Source of the DNA: Nocardiopsis sp. FR4 | Lineage (GTDB): Bacteria; Actinomycetota; Actinomycetes; Streptosporangiales; Streptosporangiaceae | NCBI RefSeq assembly: GCF_009830945.1 | Contig: NZ_VWVV01000016.1 | Span: 1 to 64,000 of the forward strand | Length of the DNA stretch: 64,000 nucleotides | Reading direction: 5' to 3' | In this document: positions 1 through 8,758 of the stretch, one piece after another | How positions within the stretch are numbered: the stretch's first letter is position 1 | Layout of the letters: each line of letters begins with the position of its first letter | Translations under genes and position numbers: made by a program | The notes under the pieces: generated by a model | Told to the model about the DNA's origin: nothing | Seen by the model: only the letters and a program-made list of their open reading frames with translations | Database searches by the model: none

Positions 1-165
1 GCGGTCCCGTGTTTCGGGCGCCGCCCGGACTCCGGGGTTCTCTCTTCGGTGCTGTTCGTCATGGGTCACGACGGTAGGAGGTGGACCTTTCCGTTTCCTG
101 TGGACCGCGTTAGAGCACGGTAGGAACACGGACCGGCCGCACCCCGGCCACCGGTGCGTCTCCCG

Positions 166-683
166 TCACCCGCCGTGCTCCGCGAGGCCCTCGGGGTCGA
201 GTACCTCGACAGCGCCGTACCGCACGTGGATCAGACCCAGGTGCTCGAACTCCTTGAGGACCTTCCCGCGACGCGGTCCTGGCTTCTCTCCAGCCGCTCG
301 GCGATGCTGGACATCCAGCGGCGGGTGAAGGTCGGATGCCGCCTCAGGAGCCGGGCGAAGCGGTCCGGGGCCACACACAGGCAGACGCTGTCCTCCACCG
401 CCCGAGCGGTGTAGGCCATGGGCGTGCACAGCAGCGACTGGATGTCACCGTCCACGTCGCCGGGGCGCAGCACGCGCAGGACCCCGTGGTACGAGCCGTT
501 GGGGTCGGTTTCCAGGGCGGGTCGGCCGGAGCGGACGATCCAGACACCGGTGCTGGGTCTGTGGGACTCGAAGGCGGTCTCGCCGCGCTGTAGCCGTCGC
601 GTGCCCAGGCTGGCGGCCAGCGCGGATATGTCTGATCTGTCCAGTGGGGAGGAGGTCCGGCCCCCACGTGCTGAGCGATCCAC
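166..683 (-). pseudogene. Broken Crp/Fnr-type transcription regulator
   Basis: This encodes a cyclic-nucleotide-binding-like sensor domain (text such as GVWIVRSGRPALETD and LRPGDVDGDIQSLL) followed by the linker helix SSIAERLERSQDRV. In the family about 60 residues of winged-helix DNA-binding domain come next. Here the frame runs on only to a stop at 231, in meaningless sequence. The end of the domain, KEFEHLGLIHVRYG then VEVLDPEGL, is readable in another frame and stops at 166. The two parts abut near position 265, so an internal deletion of roughly 150-200 bases plus a frame change has removed the helix-turn-helix. The start is taken as the GTG at 683, which has an AGGAGG five bases upstream. 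It is probably non-functional; a truncated ligand-binding protein cannot be excluded. Confidence 0.7.
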
Positions 684-1113
684 ACCGCCTCCTGGACGAG
701 CCCCGCATCGCTGGGTGTGTGCTGCCGCTTCGGCTTGGTCACCACCGTGTCCTCGCCTGGTTGATGGTCGCAGTGAGCGGTGTTCCCACCGGGCGCCCGC
801 GTTCACCGGAACTGTCATGTCGCCGACAGTCGGAGGTCGTCTCCGGTCGTGCGGGCCGATGCGCGTCGTGTCGCCCGGGCGGACGTGCGGGACCGGTCCG
901 GGCGACGGCTGGCCCCTGTGCCGCCGCGCTCCCTCCGGCGGGAGGTGGAGTGCGGGTGTCCCGCTCTCCGGGCCGGGAGGCCGTGGCCGCGGCGCTCTTC
1001 CGCCTCTCGTGGAAGGCGGACACGGAGGAGCGGGCCGGTGCGGGGACCTGGTCCTCCGTACCGACCCGCCGAACGCGGTTGTCCCGGGTGTGGCGATATC
1101 GGGGGTCCTCCCC
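684..1113. other. Stretch without a recognisable gene
   Basis: No frame here reads as a recognisable protein; the open frames are GC-rich shadows. It lies upstream of the broken Crp/Fnr gene and downstream of the small secreted protein, both read leftwards. The only structure noted is an 11-base inverted repeat, CCGAC-A-GTCGG, at 823-833. Confidence 0.4.
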
Positions 1114-1350
1114 TTACCGGATCCAGAACCCCGGGCCGCCGTGCCCGTAGTAGCCGCCGTGGCTGTAGCTGCTGTAGTGGTACGCGCCGCCGGGGCCGGC
1201 GTAGGAGCTGCTGTGGTGGTGGTAGGTGCCGCCCGAACCGCCGTGGTCGGTGCCGGCCGCCGACATCGACGAGGCCGAGAGCGCGATGGCGGGAGCCGCC
1301 AGAACGGCGACAGCGATACGGCGAACCGTCTTCTTGCTGGTGTTCATCAT
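1114..1350 (-). CDS. Small secreted Gly/His/Tyr-rich protein
   Basis: This is a short protein of 78 residues. Its N-terminus is a Sec signal peptide: a basic Lys-Lys/Arg-Arg stretch, then a hydrophobic core IAVAVLAAPAIALSASS with likely cleavage after an Ala near residue 31. The mature part is about 45 residues of low complexity rich in Gly, His, Ser and Tyr (TYHHHSSSY, SHGGYYGHGG), ending FWIR. The start at 1350 has AAAGGA seven bases upstream; a second ATG follows at 1347. No function is recognised. The His clusters could bind metal, or the protein could belong to the cell surface; both are inference. It stands alone on its strand. Confidence 0.65.
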   Translation of the reverse strand: MMNTSKKTVRRIAVAVLAAPAIALSASSMSAAGTDHGGSGGTYHHHSSSYAGPGGAYHYSSYSHGGYYGHGGPGFWIR

Positions 1351-1732
1351 CCCCGCATCCTTTCTGGTGCCGCGCCGTCGCGCGGATACGTCCGGACCGT
1401 GTCGGCGCCCTCCCGTTTCCCCTCTCGGGGGGAGGGCCGGGCAGCGTCGGCACATCTCCAGTGAACCCGGTCTCGGAAGGCGTTTCGAGGAGACTGTCAG
1501 GGGCCTGACCAAGGAAACCCGGAGAATGGGGAAAAAGGTCCTCGGGAGGGCTCCCATTGTTTTCCGCCTCTCCGGAAGAAAAGTTTGGGAAAGCTCGGGA
1601 AAGAATGCTTTTCGTGCTCTCGGGCCACCGGGGACGCACCGGTGCCGCGTCCCGCGGCGGTGCCCGCCCCTCGGCCCGGCTCGGGACCGGGGCGAGTGTT
1701 CACAGCGGCTACTCCAAGCTAAGTGTTCATGG

Positions 1733-1761
1733 TTGGCTATGTTCACATATATGTGTATGCT
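1733..1761 (+). promoter_or_regulatory. Predicted sigma-70-type promoter
   Basis: A -35 box TTGGCT (1733-1738), a 17-base spacer and a -10 box TATGCT (1756-1761) face the gene starting at 1912. This implies a 5' untranslated region of about 140 bases. The spacer is occupied by the perfect palindrome CACATATATGTG. The boxes are read from sequence only. Confidence 0.5.
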
Positions 1762-1772
1762 GTGCACACAGC
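1744..1772. promoter_or_regulatory. Two palindromes overlapping the promoter, candidate operators
   Basis: CACATATATGTG (1744-1755) is a perfect 12-base palindrome filling the promoter spacer. GCTGTG-CA-CACAGC (1759-1772) follows, covering the -10 edge and the likely transcription start. The TGTG/CACA arms are of the type bound by Crp/Fnr-family dimers, and a broken member of that family lies 1.1 kb away; a link is speculative. Confidence 0.4.
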
Positions 1773-1911
1773 GAAGGGTTCCGTGGAAAACGGGAGCGGT
1801 GTGCACGCCTGGGCGTCCGCGCGCCCCGGCCGCCCCGGACTCCGCCCCACGGGGCGGCCCGCCTTCCGGCGGCGCTTCGCGGCCCCCGTACACACAGACC
1901 GGAGCACCACC

Positions 1912-2454
1912 ATGAACCAGCCTCCCCAGCCTCCCCATGGACCGCCCATCCCGCCGGTGCCGGGCACGCCGCCCGGCCGGGGCACGTCCATGGGTGGGAA
2001 GATCGGCCTCGGATGCGGCGGATGCCTCGGTGTCCTGCTCGTCCTGTTCCTGTTCGCCGGATGCGTGGCCGCGCTCTCGGGAGGCGGCGAAGCCGGCTCC
2101 ACGGGCGAGCGGCCCTCCGAGACCGCCGGGGCGCCCCGGGAGACCCCCGAGGAAGAGGAGGCCGCCCCGGCCGAGGAGGCCCCGGAGGAGGAAGAGGAGG
2201 GGCCCGCCACCATCGGCAACGGCGTCCACCGGGTGGGCGAGGACATCGGGCCCGGCACGTACACGACCGACGGCCCGGACCCCGACGACCTCTTCCCCAT
2301 GTGCTACTACGCGCGCCTGTCCGGCCTGTCGGGGGAGCTCGACGACATCATCGCCAACAACAACATCGAGGGACCCGGCTCCGTGGTCGTCGAGGAGGGC
2401 GACACCGCGCTGGAGCTGTCCGGCGGCTGCGAGTGGACGCTCCAGGAGCCTTAG
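1912..2454 (+). CDS. Single-pass membrane protein with exported C-terminal domain
   Basis: This is a 180-residue protein of unknown function. It has a Pro-rich cytoplasmic N-terminus (residues 1-30), then a Gly/Cys-rich hydrophobic segment (GLGCGGCLGVLLVLFLFAGC, about 38-57) that would serve as membrane anchor. A long Glu/Pro/Ala linker follows. The C-terminal domain of about 75 residues (HRVGEDIGPGTYTTDG, then ARLSGLSGELDDII) ends in CEWTL. The Cys pair in the exported domain (CYY and GGCEW) could form a disulphide. The protein recalls small actinomycete surface lipoprotein-like proteins whose C-terminal domain carries the GPGTY motif. The start is the ATG at 1912; longer in-frame extensions run through the predicted promoter and are rejected. 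Confidence 0.7.
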   Translation: MNQPPQPPHGPPIPPVPGTPPGRGTSMGGKIGLGCGGCLGVLLVLFLFAGCVAALSGGGEAGSTGERPSETAGAPRETPEEEEAAPAEEAPEEEEEGPATIGNGVHRVGEDIGPGTYTTDGPDPDDLFPMCYYARLSGLSGELDDIIANNNIEGPGSVVVEEGDTALELSGGCEWTLQEP

Positions 2455-2595
2455 GCCGGCCGGGGGCGGGCGGAGTCCGGCCCCGACAGCAGGACGGGCG
2501 GCCCGGACGGGGGCCGACCCGAGCGGACCGCCGACCGGGGGAGCGGGACGGTCGGCGGTCCGCGCCCGTATCCCGCGTGCGCGGACCGGACCGGC

Positions 2596-4104
2596 TCAGA
2601 GCAGGTTCGCCGCCAGGAGGATCGCCACCAGTAGGAACAGGCCCGCGACGAGCACGAGGAGCACCTCGGCGCGGATCTCCACCCGCCTGCCCGGGTACCC
2701 GCGCGGCTGGAGGTACTGGGCGAACCCGGGGTGGTGCAGTCGGACGATCAGGGTGGCGACGGCGGCCATCTCGTGCGCGTCGTGTGCCTTCGCCAGGTCG
2801 TCGAGCAGCCGCTGGACCTCGGCGGGGGCGGGCTCGCCCTCCGCGGCCGGGGCGCTCCGGGGCGCGGCCCCGGCTGCGGGACGGGCCCCGGGCGGAGGCG
2901 GGATCTGCCAGGGGTCCGCCCACGCCTGAGGCGGGGGAGGATCCGGTTCCGAATGGCGGCCCACCGTCGCCGGGACCGGCGGGGAGGGCGCGACCGGGGG
3001 CTGGGAACGGTCCCGCTCCCCGGTGTCCTCCACGGCGCCTCCGGACCCGGGTTCCGGTCCGGGCGGGGCGGGCGGCGGCGGAGCCGCAGGCCCCGCCGCC
3101 GCCCGCGGCGCGGGGTCCGGTTCCGGCGGGGGGGCCGGCGGGACCGGAGGGGGCTGGGGGAGCGCCTGTTCCCGGGCCCGGGAGTACAGGTAGTCCAGTA
3201 CCGAGTCGTGGTCCCCGGCGGCCCTCGTCTCCCTGCCGAGCTCCGACAGCTCAGCGGGCCCCCGGTGCAGCAGGCCCACCAGCCAGCGTGCGGTCAGGTG
3301 GTACTCGTCGGCCCTCTCCGGAGCCAGGACGTCCACCAGCGGAGGACCGTCCGGACCGGAGGGGGGCCGAAAGGCGATCCGGGGCCGTTCCTGGTGCGCG
3401 CTCCTGCGCGCGGGCCAGGGCTCGTAGGTGGAGAACGACCACTCCATCCCCTCGTAGAGGGGGGACCTCTCCTCGCCGACGATGTCGCGCAGAGCGCGGT
3501 AGAGCCCCCACAGCAGCAGCAGGCGCTCCCATTCGTCCAGGGACGGGCCCCGGTCGGGCACCAGGACGTCGAGGGGCTCCAGGGGGAACTCCAGCACCCG
3601 CGCGACCAGGGCGGGCAGACCGGGATGGGCGGCCGCCTCCTCGTCCAGCCGCCGCACCTTCCACTCGGCCCCGGCCAGCGTGACGGGGTCGACGGTGGCC
3701 CATCCGCGGGGGGTCCGCCCGGGCGTCTCCAGCCACGTCCGGAGGTAGGGCCACGCGCCCAGAGCGGACAGGAGCGCCCCGGGCAACCCGAGGTGCTCAC
3801 CGACCAGGGCCTGGGCCCGGGTCCCGCGTCGGTCCCGGGGACTGTCCTCGGGGGAGCGGCGCAGCAGCGCGGCCCGGCCGTCCCCGAACCTGCGGTACCA
3901 GTAGCTGGGCGCGGCGAGCTCGGGGGGAAGGGCCGGATCGACCACCTTGACGAGCCTGTCCCGCCAGAGGCTCAGCCCGTTGTAGTCCTCCTGGGCGAAG
4001 GAGGTCCCGACGGGGCCCAGCCCCGGGCCCACCAGGCCGTCGTCGCGGACGGAGAAGGAGATCCGGTGCAGTACGGTCCCGGTGCTCCCGACCGGTGCGG
4101 CCAT
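2596..4104 (-). CDS. GTPase-associated protein 1-like, tail-anchored
   Basis: This 502-residue protein is the last gene of the six-gene GTPase operon. It begins with a domain (VLHRISFSVRDDGLVGPGL, then FAQEDYNGLSLWRDRL) that I recognise from actinomycete proteins annotated as GTPase-associated protein 1. A helical middle region follows, then a long Pro/Ala/Gly linker (about 310-420) and a C-terminal hydrophobic helix (VLLVLVAGLFLLVAILLAANLL region, about 480-500) that would anchor it in the membrane from the cytoplasmic side. The ATG at 4104 lies one base beyond the stop codon of the GTPase gene, so translation is coupled. In comparative genomic work such proteins accompany TRAFAC GTPases in predicted conflict systems; their biochemistry is not established. 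The family call is fairly secure, the role is inference. Confidence 0.65.
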   Translation of the reverse strand: MAAPVGSTGTVLHRISFSVRDDGLVGPGLGPVGTSFAQEDYNGLSLWRDRLVKVVDPALPPELAAPSYWYRRFGDGRAALLRRSPEDSPRDRRGTRAQALVGEHLGLPGALLSALGAWPYLRTWLETPGRTPRGWATVDPVTLAGAEWKVRRLDEEAAAHPGLPALVARVLEFPLEPLDVLVPDRGPSLDEWERLLLLWGLYRALRDIVGEERSPLYEGMEWSFSTYEPWPARRSAHQERPRIAFRPPSGPDGPPLVDVLAPERADEYHLTARWLVGLLHRGPAELSELGRETRAAGDHDSVLDYLYSRAREQALPQPPPVPPAPPPEPDPAPRAAAGPAAPPPPAPPGPEPGSGGAVEDTGERDRSQPPVAPSPPVPATVGRHSEPDPPPPQAWADPWQIPPPPGARPAAGAAPRSAPAAEGEPAPAEVQRLLDDLAKAHDAHEMAAVATLIVRLHHPGFAQYLQPRGYPGRRVEIRAEVLLVLVAGLFLLVAILLAANLL

Positions 4105-4105
4105 G

Positions 4106-5155
4106 TCAGCGGCCCACCTTCCGCGCCTCGGCGCCGCCCAGCACTCCCGTCGCGGCCATGAGGGTCAGGAAGGGTTGCAGGGCGCGCTGGGGCCGGACCG
4201 GGCGCGCGTAGGCCCTGCCCTCGGGGAGGGGAGGACCGCCGGTGGCGGAGGCCGCGTGGATGGCGGTCCTGCCGAACTCGAACCAGGGGCGCAGGTAGGT
4301 CCGGCCCTTGTCGTACCGGCTGACGAAGGCGTACAGGTCCCGGGTCTCCTCCTCGACGCGCTCGGCGTCGGGGGCGCGCACGCCGTCGCGCAGCCACCGG
4401 TCGACGGGGTGCTCGAACCGGAACAGGTCCGCCTTGCTCATCACCAGCACCGCTGCCTTGTCCTGTTTGTCGGCGACCAGGTCCAGGACCGTGGCGAACG
4501 TGGTTTCGGGGCGCTCGTTGCGCATGTCCTCGGTGGAGAAGACGAACAGGAAGCCGTCCACGGTGTCCAGGAACACCTGTTTCTCGGCCTGGCCCGCGGT
4601 GCCCAGGACCTCACCGGAGACGTCGAAGAAGGTCACCGCCCTGGGCGGCGCCGAGGGCGTCTCCGCGTCGCCCACCATCAGGCCGACCTCGAACTCCCAC
4701 ACGTCATGGCTGGTGCGGTCGAGCATCTCGCCGCGGTCCAGCAGGGGCCGGACCTTGGTGTTGGTGAACTCCTCGTACCCGCGTACGTCCAGCGGGGAGG
4801 CGGACAGGCCGAACTGCTCCAGCCCCTGGTTCTGGATCGCGCCGACCATCGACGCCAGCAGGTGCGTCTTGCCCGCTTTGTAGGACCCGATCAGCGCGAC
4901 CACGACCGGGTCGCTGTCGGCGCTGACGTACTGGTAGGGGAGGTGGTGCTCGGGGACCTCCCCGGCCTGGTTGGGACAGCGCACCTGGGCGCGGCGCAAC
5001 AGCCTGCGCCGCTGCTCCGGAGTCGCCCCGTCCGGGACCTCCAGCGCCCGGTGTTCGCCGTCCTTCCACAACCACAGCCTCCCGTGGTCCAGGACCACCC
5101 GGCTCAGGCACACCGGGCAGCGCACCCCGGGGGGTGCGGTCTCGTGTTCACTCAT
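4106..5155 (-). CDS. TRAFAC-type GTPase with N-terminal zinc ribbon
   Basis: This is a 349-residue cytoplasmic GTPase. It starts with a treble-Cys region (CPVC at 13-16, Cys60) that may be a zinc ribbon. The G domain follows: P-loop GSYKAGKT (90-97), G3 DVSG (178-181) after two hydrophobic strands, and G4 SKAD (240-243). This pattern matches the GTPases described as DO-GTPase2, which sit beside GTPase-associated protein 1. The start at 5155 has GAGAGG about eight bases upstream. The gene lies 31 bases after the pseudokinase gene and one base before the GAP1-like gene. It probably acts as the nucleotide switch of the complex encoded by the operon. Catalytic activity looks intact from the motifs. 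Confidence 0.8.
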   Translation of the reverse strand: MSEHETAPPGVRCPVCLSRVVLDHGRLWLWKDGEHRALEVPDGATPEQRRRLLRRAQVRCPNQAGEVPEHHLPYQYVSADSDPVVVALIGSYKAGKTHLLASMVGAIQNQGLEQFGLSASPLDVRGYEEFTNTKVRPLLDRGEMLDRTSHDVWEFEVGLMVGDAETPSAPPRAVTFFDVSGEVLGTAGQAEKQVFLDTVDGFLFVFSTEDMRNERPETTFATVLDLVADKQDKAAVLVMSKADLFRFEHPVDRWLRDGVRAPDAERVEEETRDLYAFVSRYDKGRTYLRPWFEFGRTAIHAASATGGPPLPEGRAYARPVRPQRALQPFLTLMAATGVLGGAEARKVGR

Positions 5156-5186
5156 CAGGTCCGCCTCTCGGTCGGGGGTGCCGTTC

Positions 5187-6287
5187 TCAGCGGGTGAGCG
5201 CGAACAGGATCGCGGCCGCGGCCAACAGCACCGGCACCAGTGCGTAGAAGGCCCACAGGACCGGTTTCCGCCGCCCGCCGGGGCGCCGGGACGCGTCCGC
5301 CGGGGCGGAGCCGGGCTCCGCCGGACCCCCCGGTTCCCGGGCGGGGCCCTCCTCGTCCGCGCGCCGGGGCGCCACGTACCCGGAGGCCTCCCGCTTGTGC
5401 CCCAGCCGATCCAGGAACTCCGCGCGCCCCGGCTTGAGGTGGGCGTCCATTCTGTGCCGGTAGGGCGTCGCGGTCCCGGAGAAACGGGACAGCAGGACGT
5501 CGGCGCCCGGACGCTCGGCCGCGGTCCCGGCGAAGACGTCGGAGAGTTCCACGGCCAGGCTCGGGAAGTCCTCCAAGGGCAGCACCCCGCCGCCGCGCAC
5601 GTCGTGTCCGCTCAGGGCCTGGAACAGGACCAGGCCCGCGGACCAGACGTCGTCGCGCGGGTCGCACACGCCCGTGCCCTCGCGTTGCTCGTGTGAGGCC
5701 CAGGGCTCGGCGCCCACCGCGGTGCGCGGGGTGCCCGCCACGGTGGCGTGCGCGAAACCGCACAGCTGGACCCTCGCCAGGTCCGGGTCCCAGCGCACGG
5801 TCCCGGGCCGGATGTCCCGGTGGACCACCTCGCAGGACCGCAGCCAGTTCAGCGCCCGGAGCAGCCCCTCGCGGAAGGCGGCCCGCTCGGCGTCGAAGAG
5901 CTGCCGCCGCCGGTACAGCGCCTCCAAGGGCTCGCCGACGTGCGGCTCCAACAGGGCGAAGGGTTCGGCGGGGTCGTCGTGGTAGCCCACCAGCCTGCTC
6001 AGCTCGGCGGGGGCCGAACCGCTGGCCGCCCTGGCCAGCCGCACACCGGCGAGGATCTCGTTGTCCAGGGCGTTGAAGGCCTCCACCCGCTGTTGGGGGC
6101 GCTCCCGCCGCGCGGTCCGCACCCGCAGCAGCACCCGGTCGCTGACCTCGTCCCGGACCAGGTCGTGCTCCAGGAGCGGGTGGGCGGGCGCGAGCGTGTC
6201 GTCGGCGCGGATCCGTACCAGGCGGTACGGGACCTCGTCCCGGTGCGGGGTCAGGTAGACCCCGCTCGGGGAACCGTACTCGTTCAC
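5187..6287 (-). CDS. Membrane-anchored protein kinase-like pseudokinase
   Basis: This 366-residue protein has a Ser/Thr kinase fold whose active-site residues have decayed. The VAIK strand reads RVLLRV, with no lysine. The catalytic loop keeps HRD (156-158) but continues IRPGT where active kinases have LKPxN. The DFG motif is replaced by GFA (in LCGFAHA, about 175-181). APE-like and DVWSAGLVLFQALSG text (213-227) confirms the fold. After about residue 300 comes a Pro/Ala/Arg linker and a C-terminal transmembrane helix (FYALVPVLLAAAAILFALT). The GTG start at 6287 forms a GTGA overlap with the previous stop. A structural or ligand-sensing role is more likely than phosphorylation. Confidence 0.75.
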   Translation of the reverse strand: MNEYGSPSGVYLTPHRDEVPYRLVRIRADDTLAPAHPLLEHDLVRDEVSDRVLLRVRTARRERPQQRVEAFNALDNEILAGVRLARAASGSAPAELSRLVGYHDDPAEPFALLEPHVGEPLEALYRRRQLFDAERAAFREGLLRALNWLRSCEVVHRDIRPGTVRWDPDLARVQLCGFAHATVAGTPRTAVGAEPWASHEQREGTGVCDPRDDVWSAGLVLFQALSGHDVRGGGVLPLEDFPSLAVELSDVFAGTAAERPGADVLLSRFSGTATPYRHRMDAHLKPGRAEFLDRLGHKREASGYVAPRRADEEGPAREPGGPAEPGSAPADASRRPGGRRKPVLWAFYALVPVLLAAAAILFALTR

Positions 6288-8758
6288 CGAAGGTAGTCCT
6301 CCTCGAACGGGGAGGGCGGCGCGTCGGCACCGCCGACACCCGTTGCCTCCTCCGTGTCCTGTCCACCCGGTCCCGCGTCCGCCCGGGAACCGGTGCCCTC
6401 CTGTGCCGCCGCGGGGCCCGTGCCCGCCGGGCCGTCCGCGCCCTCCGGGTGGACCGCGGGCCCGTCGTGCCCCGTCGGGGCCTCGGCGGAGCCGCCCGCC
6501 GGGTCGCTCCCGGGGTCGGGCTCCCGGGCGCCGGACCACCGGGTGCGCACCACCCCGTGGCGCAGCGGGACCAGGCGCACCAGCCCGGTCAGGCGCCCGC
6601 CGTGCGTCCACACCGTGCTCTGCGCGATCTCCGGGGCCCGCTCACCGTGCCCGTCGTGGTGCAGTTGCCCGCGCAGTGACCGGGGGGCGAAACGGACCAC
6701 GGCGACCGCCGAGGCCGTGTCCCTGAGCAGCGGCAGGTGCACGGGGTCGCACAGTTGCAGCATGCGCTCCTCCGGCTGCCGCAGGAGCGTGCGCACCGCC
6801 CGGTCCAGGCCCGAACCGCCGTAGATCCGCCGCGGCAGGTCGGGGTCGGCGAACCGGGGCGGGGCGTGGGGGCCCACACGGTCCAGGTGGCCCCGGTACT
6901 CCTCCATGAGGTCGGCGGCCGTGGCCCGGGTGCGCTCGTAGGGGTCCCTGACCGGCCCGTCCGCGCGCGGCCGCGCCCACAGGTCCTCCAGGCAGGTGCG
7001 GGCCAGCGCGGCCAGGTCCGAGTACAGCACCGCCTCCAGTTCGGGCAGGCGGGAGGGGGCGCCCGGGCCGGGTACGGACTCCGACAGGGCGTCGGCCACC
7101 GCGCGCGCGGCGCTGGCGGCGGCGCGCGCGGTGTCGGCGAGGCGGCGCCGCTGCGGGCCCGGGTACCACTCCTCCCGCGCCGTCTCGTTGACGAGCGAGG
7201 TCAGGGCGGAGGCGGCCGCGCCCGCCCGCGCCAACCCGACCTGGTCCCTCCAGCGGCGCGCCAGCCCGGTCCAGGTGCGCACGAGCACGACCGTCCCAGC
7301 GGCCGCGCTGACGGCGAGGGCGGCTCCCAGGAGCAACGGCGGGGGCGGCCCCGGCGGCAGCGAGTCGGTCCGGAGCAGTCCGCCCAGCCCCGTGCCGGCC
7401 AGTGCGCCCGCGAACGCCGTGACCGCGTGGACCGCCAGGAGCGGTCGGCCCGCACCCGGGCCCCGGGCCGAGCGCAGGCCCGCGGCGAGCGCCCCGACCC
7501 AGCCCAGGGCCAGGACCAGGGCTCCGACCGGTCCGGCCCAGCCGCCGGTCAGCGCCGGAAGCAGGGGCAGGAGGAAGGCCGCGGGCAGCAGCCCGGAGAG
7601 AGTTCGGGGAAGTGGGAAGGGCGGCGGTGAGCTCAGCGCGGCGATCACCTCGTCGGGCGCCGCCCGGTCGGCCCGGGGCAGGGCGGCGGCGCTGCCGCGG
7701 GGGGAGACCCGTTCGGCGACCCGGTCCAGGTCGGCGGCGACGCCGGTCACCGACGAGCCCCGGCTCAGGCGCTCCTCCGCCCGGCGGGCCAGCGCGCCGA
7801 CGGCCTCTTCGACATCCTCCGGACCCGGCGGACGGCCGCGGAGCCCGGCGCGTTCCAGCTCGGCCGCCAACCGCTCCCCGCCAAGGGAGCTCAGCCGCGA
7901 CAGCAGCGACCGGACCCGCTCCCGGTACCCCGAGAGCGAGCCGCCCACCCGGGCCAGCTCCGCCTCGCGGATCCGGACCGGGGCGGCCAGGACGCCGCCC
8001 CATCCCGAGGCGGCCGCCAGGGCCGCCTCGGCGTCGGCCACGTCGTCGCGCAGGCGGCGTTCGTGGCCGGCCAGCTCGCCCGTGCCCGGATGGCCGTCCC
8101 CGGGCGTGGGCCGGTGGGTTCCCCGCACCAGGTCGGCCAGGATGCCCCCGCGCGGCCCGGGGGCCGACTCCGCCGAGGGCCCCGGCCCGCCGCGGTCGGG
8201 GTCGGTGAAGTCGCGTACGGCCCGGGCCAGAGCCGAGGCGACGGCGTCCGATCCCCCTTCGGGCCCGGCCCAGGACAGGCCGGGTGAGGCCGCGGCGTCG
8301 GGCATCCGGCGGCTGAGTTCGACGATCTGGTCGAAGACCTCGGCCTGGCTCAGCACCTCGACCAGGTGCGCCACCCCGGCCCGGGAGCCGGGGGCGGCGT
8401 CGGGGTGGGGCCGGGGGGTCCCCGGGGGGAGCAGGCCCCAGTCCACCCCCGTCTCATGGCTGACCCACAGCGTGGCCACGCCCCGTTCGGGGCCCAGTTC
8501 GCCCGGACGCTCCAGGACACGGCGTCCGCTCCCGTCGTCGGAGGGCGAGCCGCAGACCACGCACACCAGCGACCGGACGCGCCCGCCGGTGAAGGCCTCC
8601 ACGTAGGCGGGGCCGTGGTCGAGGAGCAGTTCCGTCCCGTCCAGGACCAGGGCCCGGTCCGAGCCGGTCAGGGGCGCTCCCTCGCCGAAGTCCCGGCGGA
8701 CCCGCTGCAGGGCCTCCCGCGCGGTGGTGCCCCGCAGGTCCAGCAGGTGCACGCTCAT
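6284..8758 (-). CDS. Large multi-pass membrane protein of the GTPase operon
   Basis: This 824-residue protein is not assigned to a characterised family. The first ~130 residues (MSVHLLDLRGTTAREALQRV onward, with a CVVC pair near 67-70) look globular. Helical, Arg/Glu-rich sequence to about residue 370 suggests coiled coils. A central block of about 130 residues holds three or four hydrophobic segments (LLPAAFLLPLLPALTGGW, VGALVLALGWVGALAAGL, VTAFAGALAGTGLGGLL, ALAVSAAAGTVVLV). The rest is a soluble domain with a low-complexity Ala/Gly/Pro/Asp tail. The ATG at 8758 overlaps the tubulin-like stop (ATGA). Its place between a cytoskeletal GTPase and an anchored pseudokinase suggests it is the membrane core of the assembly (inference). 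Confidence 0.65.
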   Translation of the reverse strand: MSVHLLDLRGTTAREALQRVRRDFGEGAPLTGSDRALVLDGTELLLDHGPAYVEAFTGGRVRSLVCVVCGSPSDDGSGRRVLERPGELGPERGVATLWVSHETGVDWGLLPPGTPRPHPDAAPGSRAGVAHLVEVLSQAEVFDQIVELSRRMPDAAASPGLSWAGPEGGSDAVASALARAVRDFTDPDRGGPGPSAESAPGPRGGILADLVRGTHRPTPGDGHPGTGELAGHERRLRDDVADAEAALAAASGWGGVLAAPVRIREAELARVGGSLSGYRERVRSLLSRLSSLGGERLAAELERAGLRGRPPGPEDVEEAVGALARRAEERLSRGSSVTGVAADLDRVAERVSPRGSAAALPRADRAAPDEVIAALSSPPPFPLPRTLSGLLPAAFLLPLLPALTGGWAGPVGALVLALGWVGALAAGLRSARGPGAGRPLLAVHAVTAFAGALAGTGLGGLLRTDSLPPGPPPPLLLGAALAVSAAAGTVVLVRTWTGLARRWRDQVGLARAGAAASALTSLVNETAREEWYPGPQRRRLADTARAAASAARAVADALSESVPGPGAPSRLPELEAVLYSDLAALARTCLEDLWARPRADGPVRDPYERTRATAADLMEEYRGHLDRVGPHAPPRFADPDLPRRIYGGSGLDRAVRTLLRQPEERMLQLCDPVHLPLLRDTASAVAVVRFAPRSLRGQLHHDGHGERAPEIAQSTVWTHGGRLTGLVRLVPLRHGVVRTRWSGAREPDPGSDPAGGSAEAPTGHDGPAVHPEGADGPAGTGPAAAQEGTGSRADAGPGGQDTEEATGVGGADAPPSPFEEDYLR

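Larger units (their letters stand above)
1351..1911. other. Divergent intergenic region
   Basis: This region separates two divergent genes, the small secreted protein and the membrane-anchored protein. It contains no gene I can support. The segment at about 1550-1610 is A-rich compared with its surroundings. The right half holds three copies of TGTTCA (1697-1702, 1724-1729, 1740-1745) and the promoter described separately. Confidence 0.5.
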
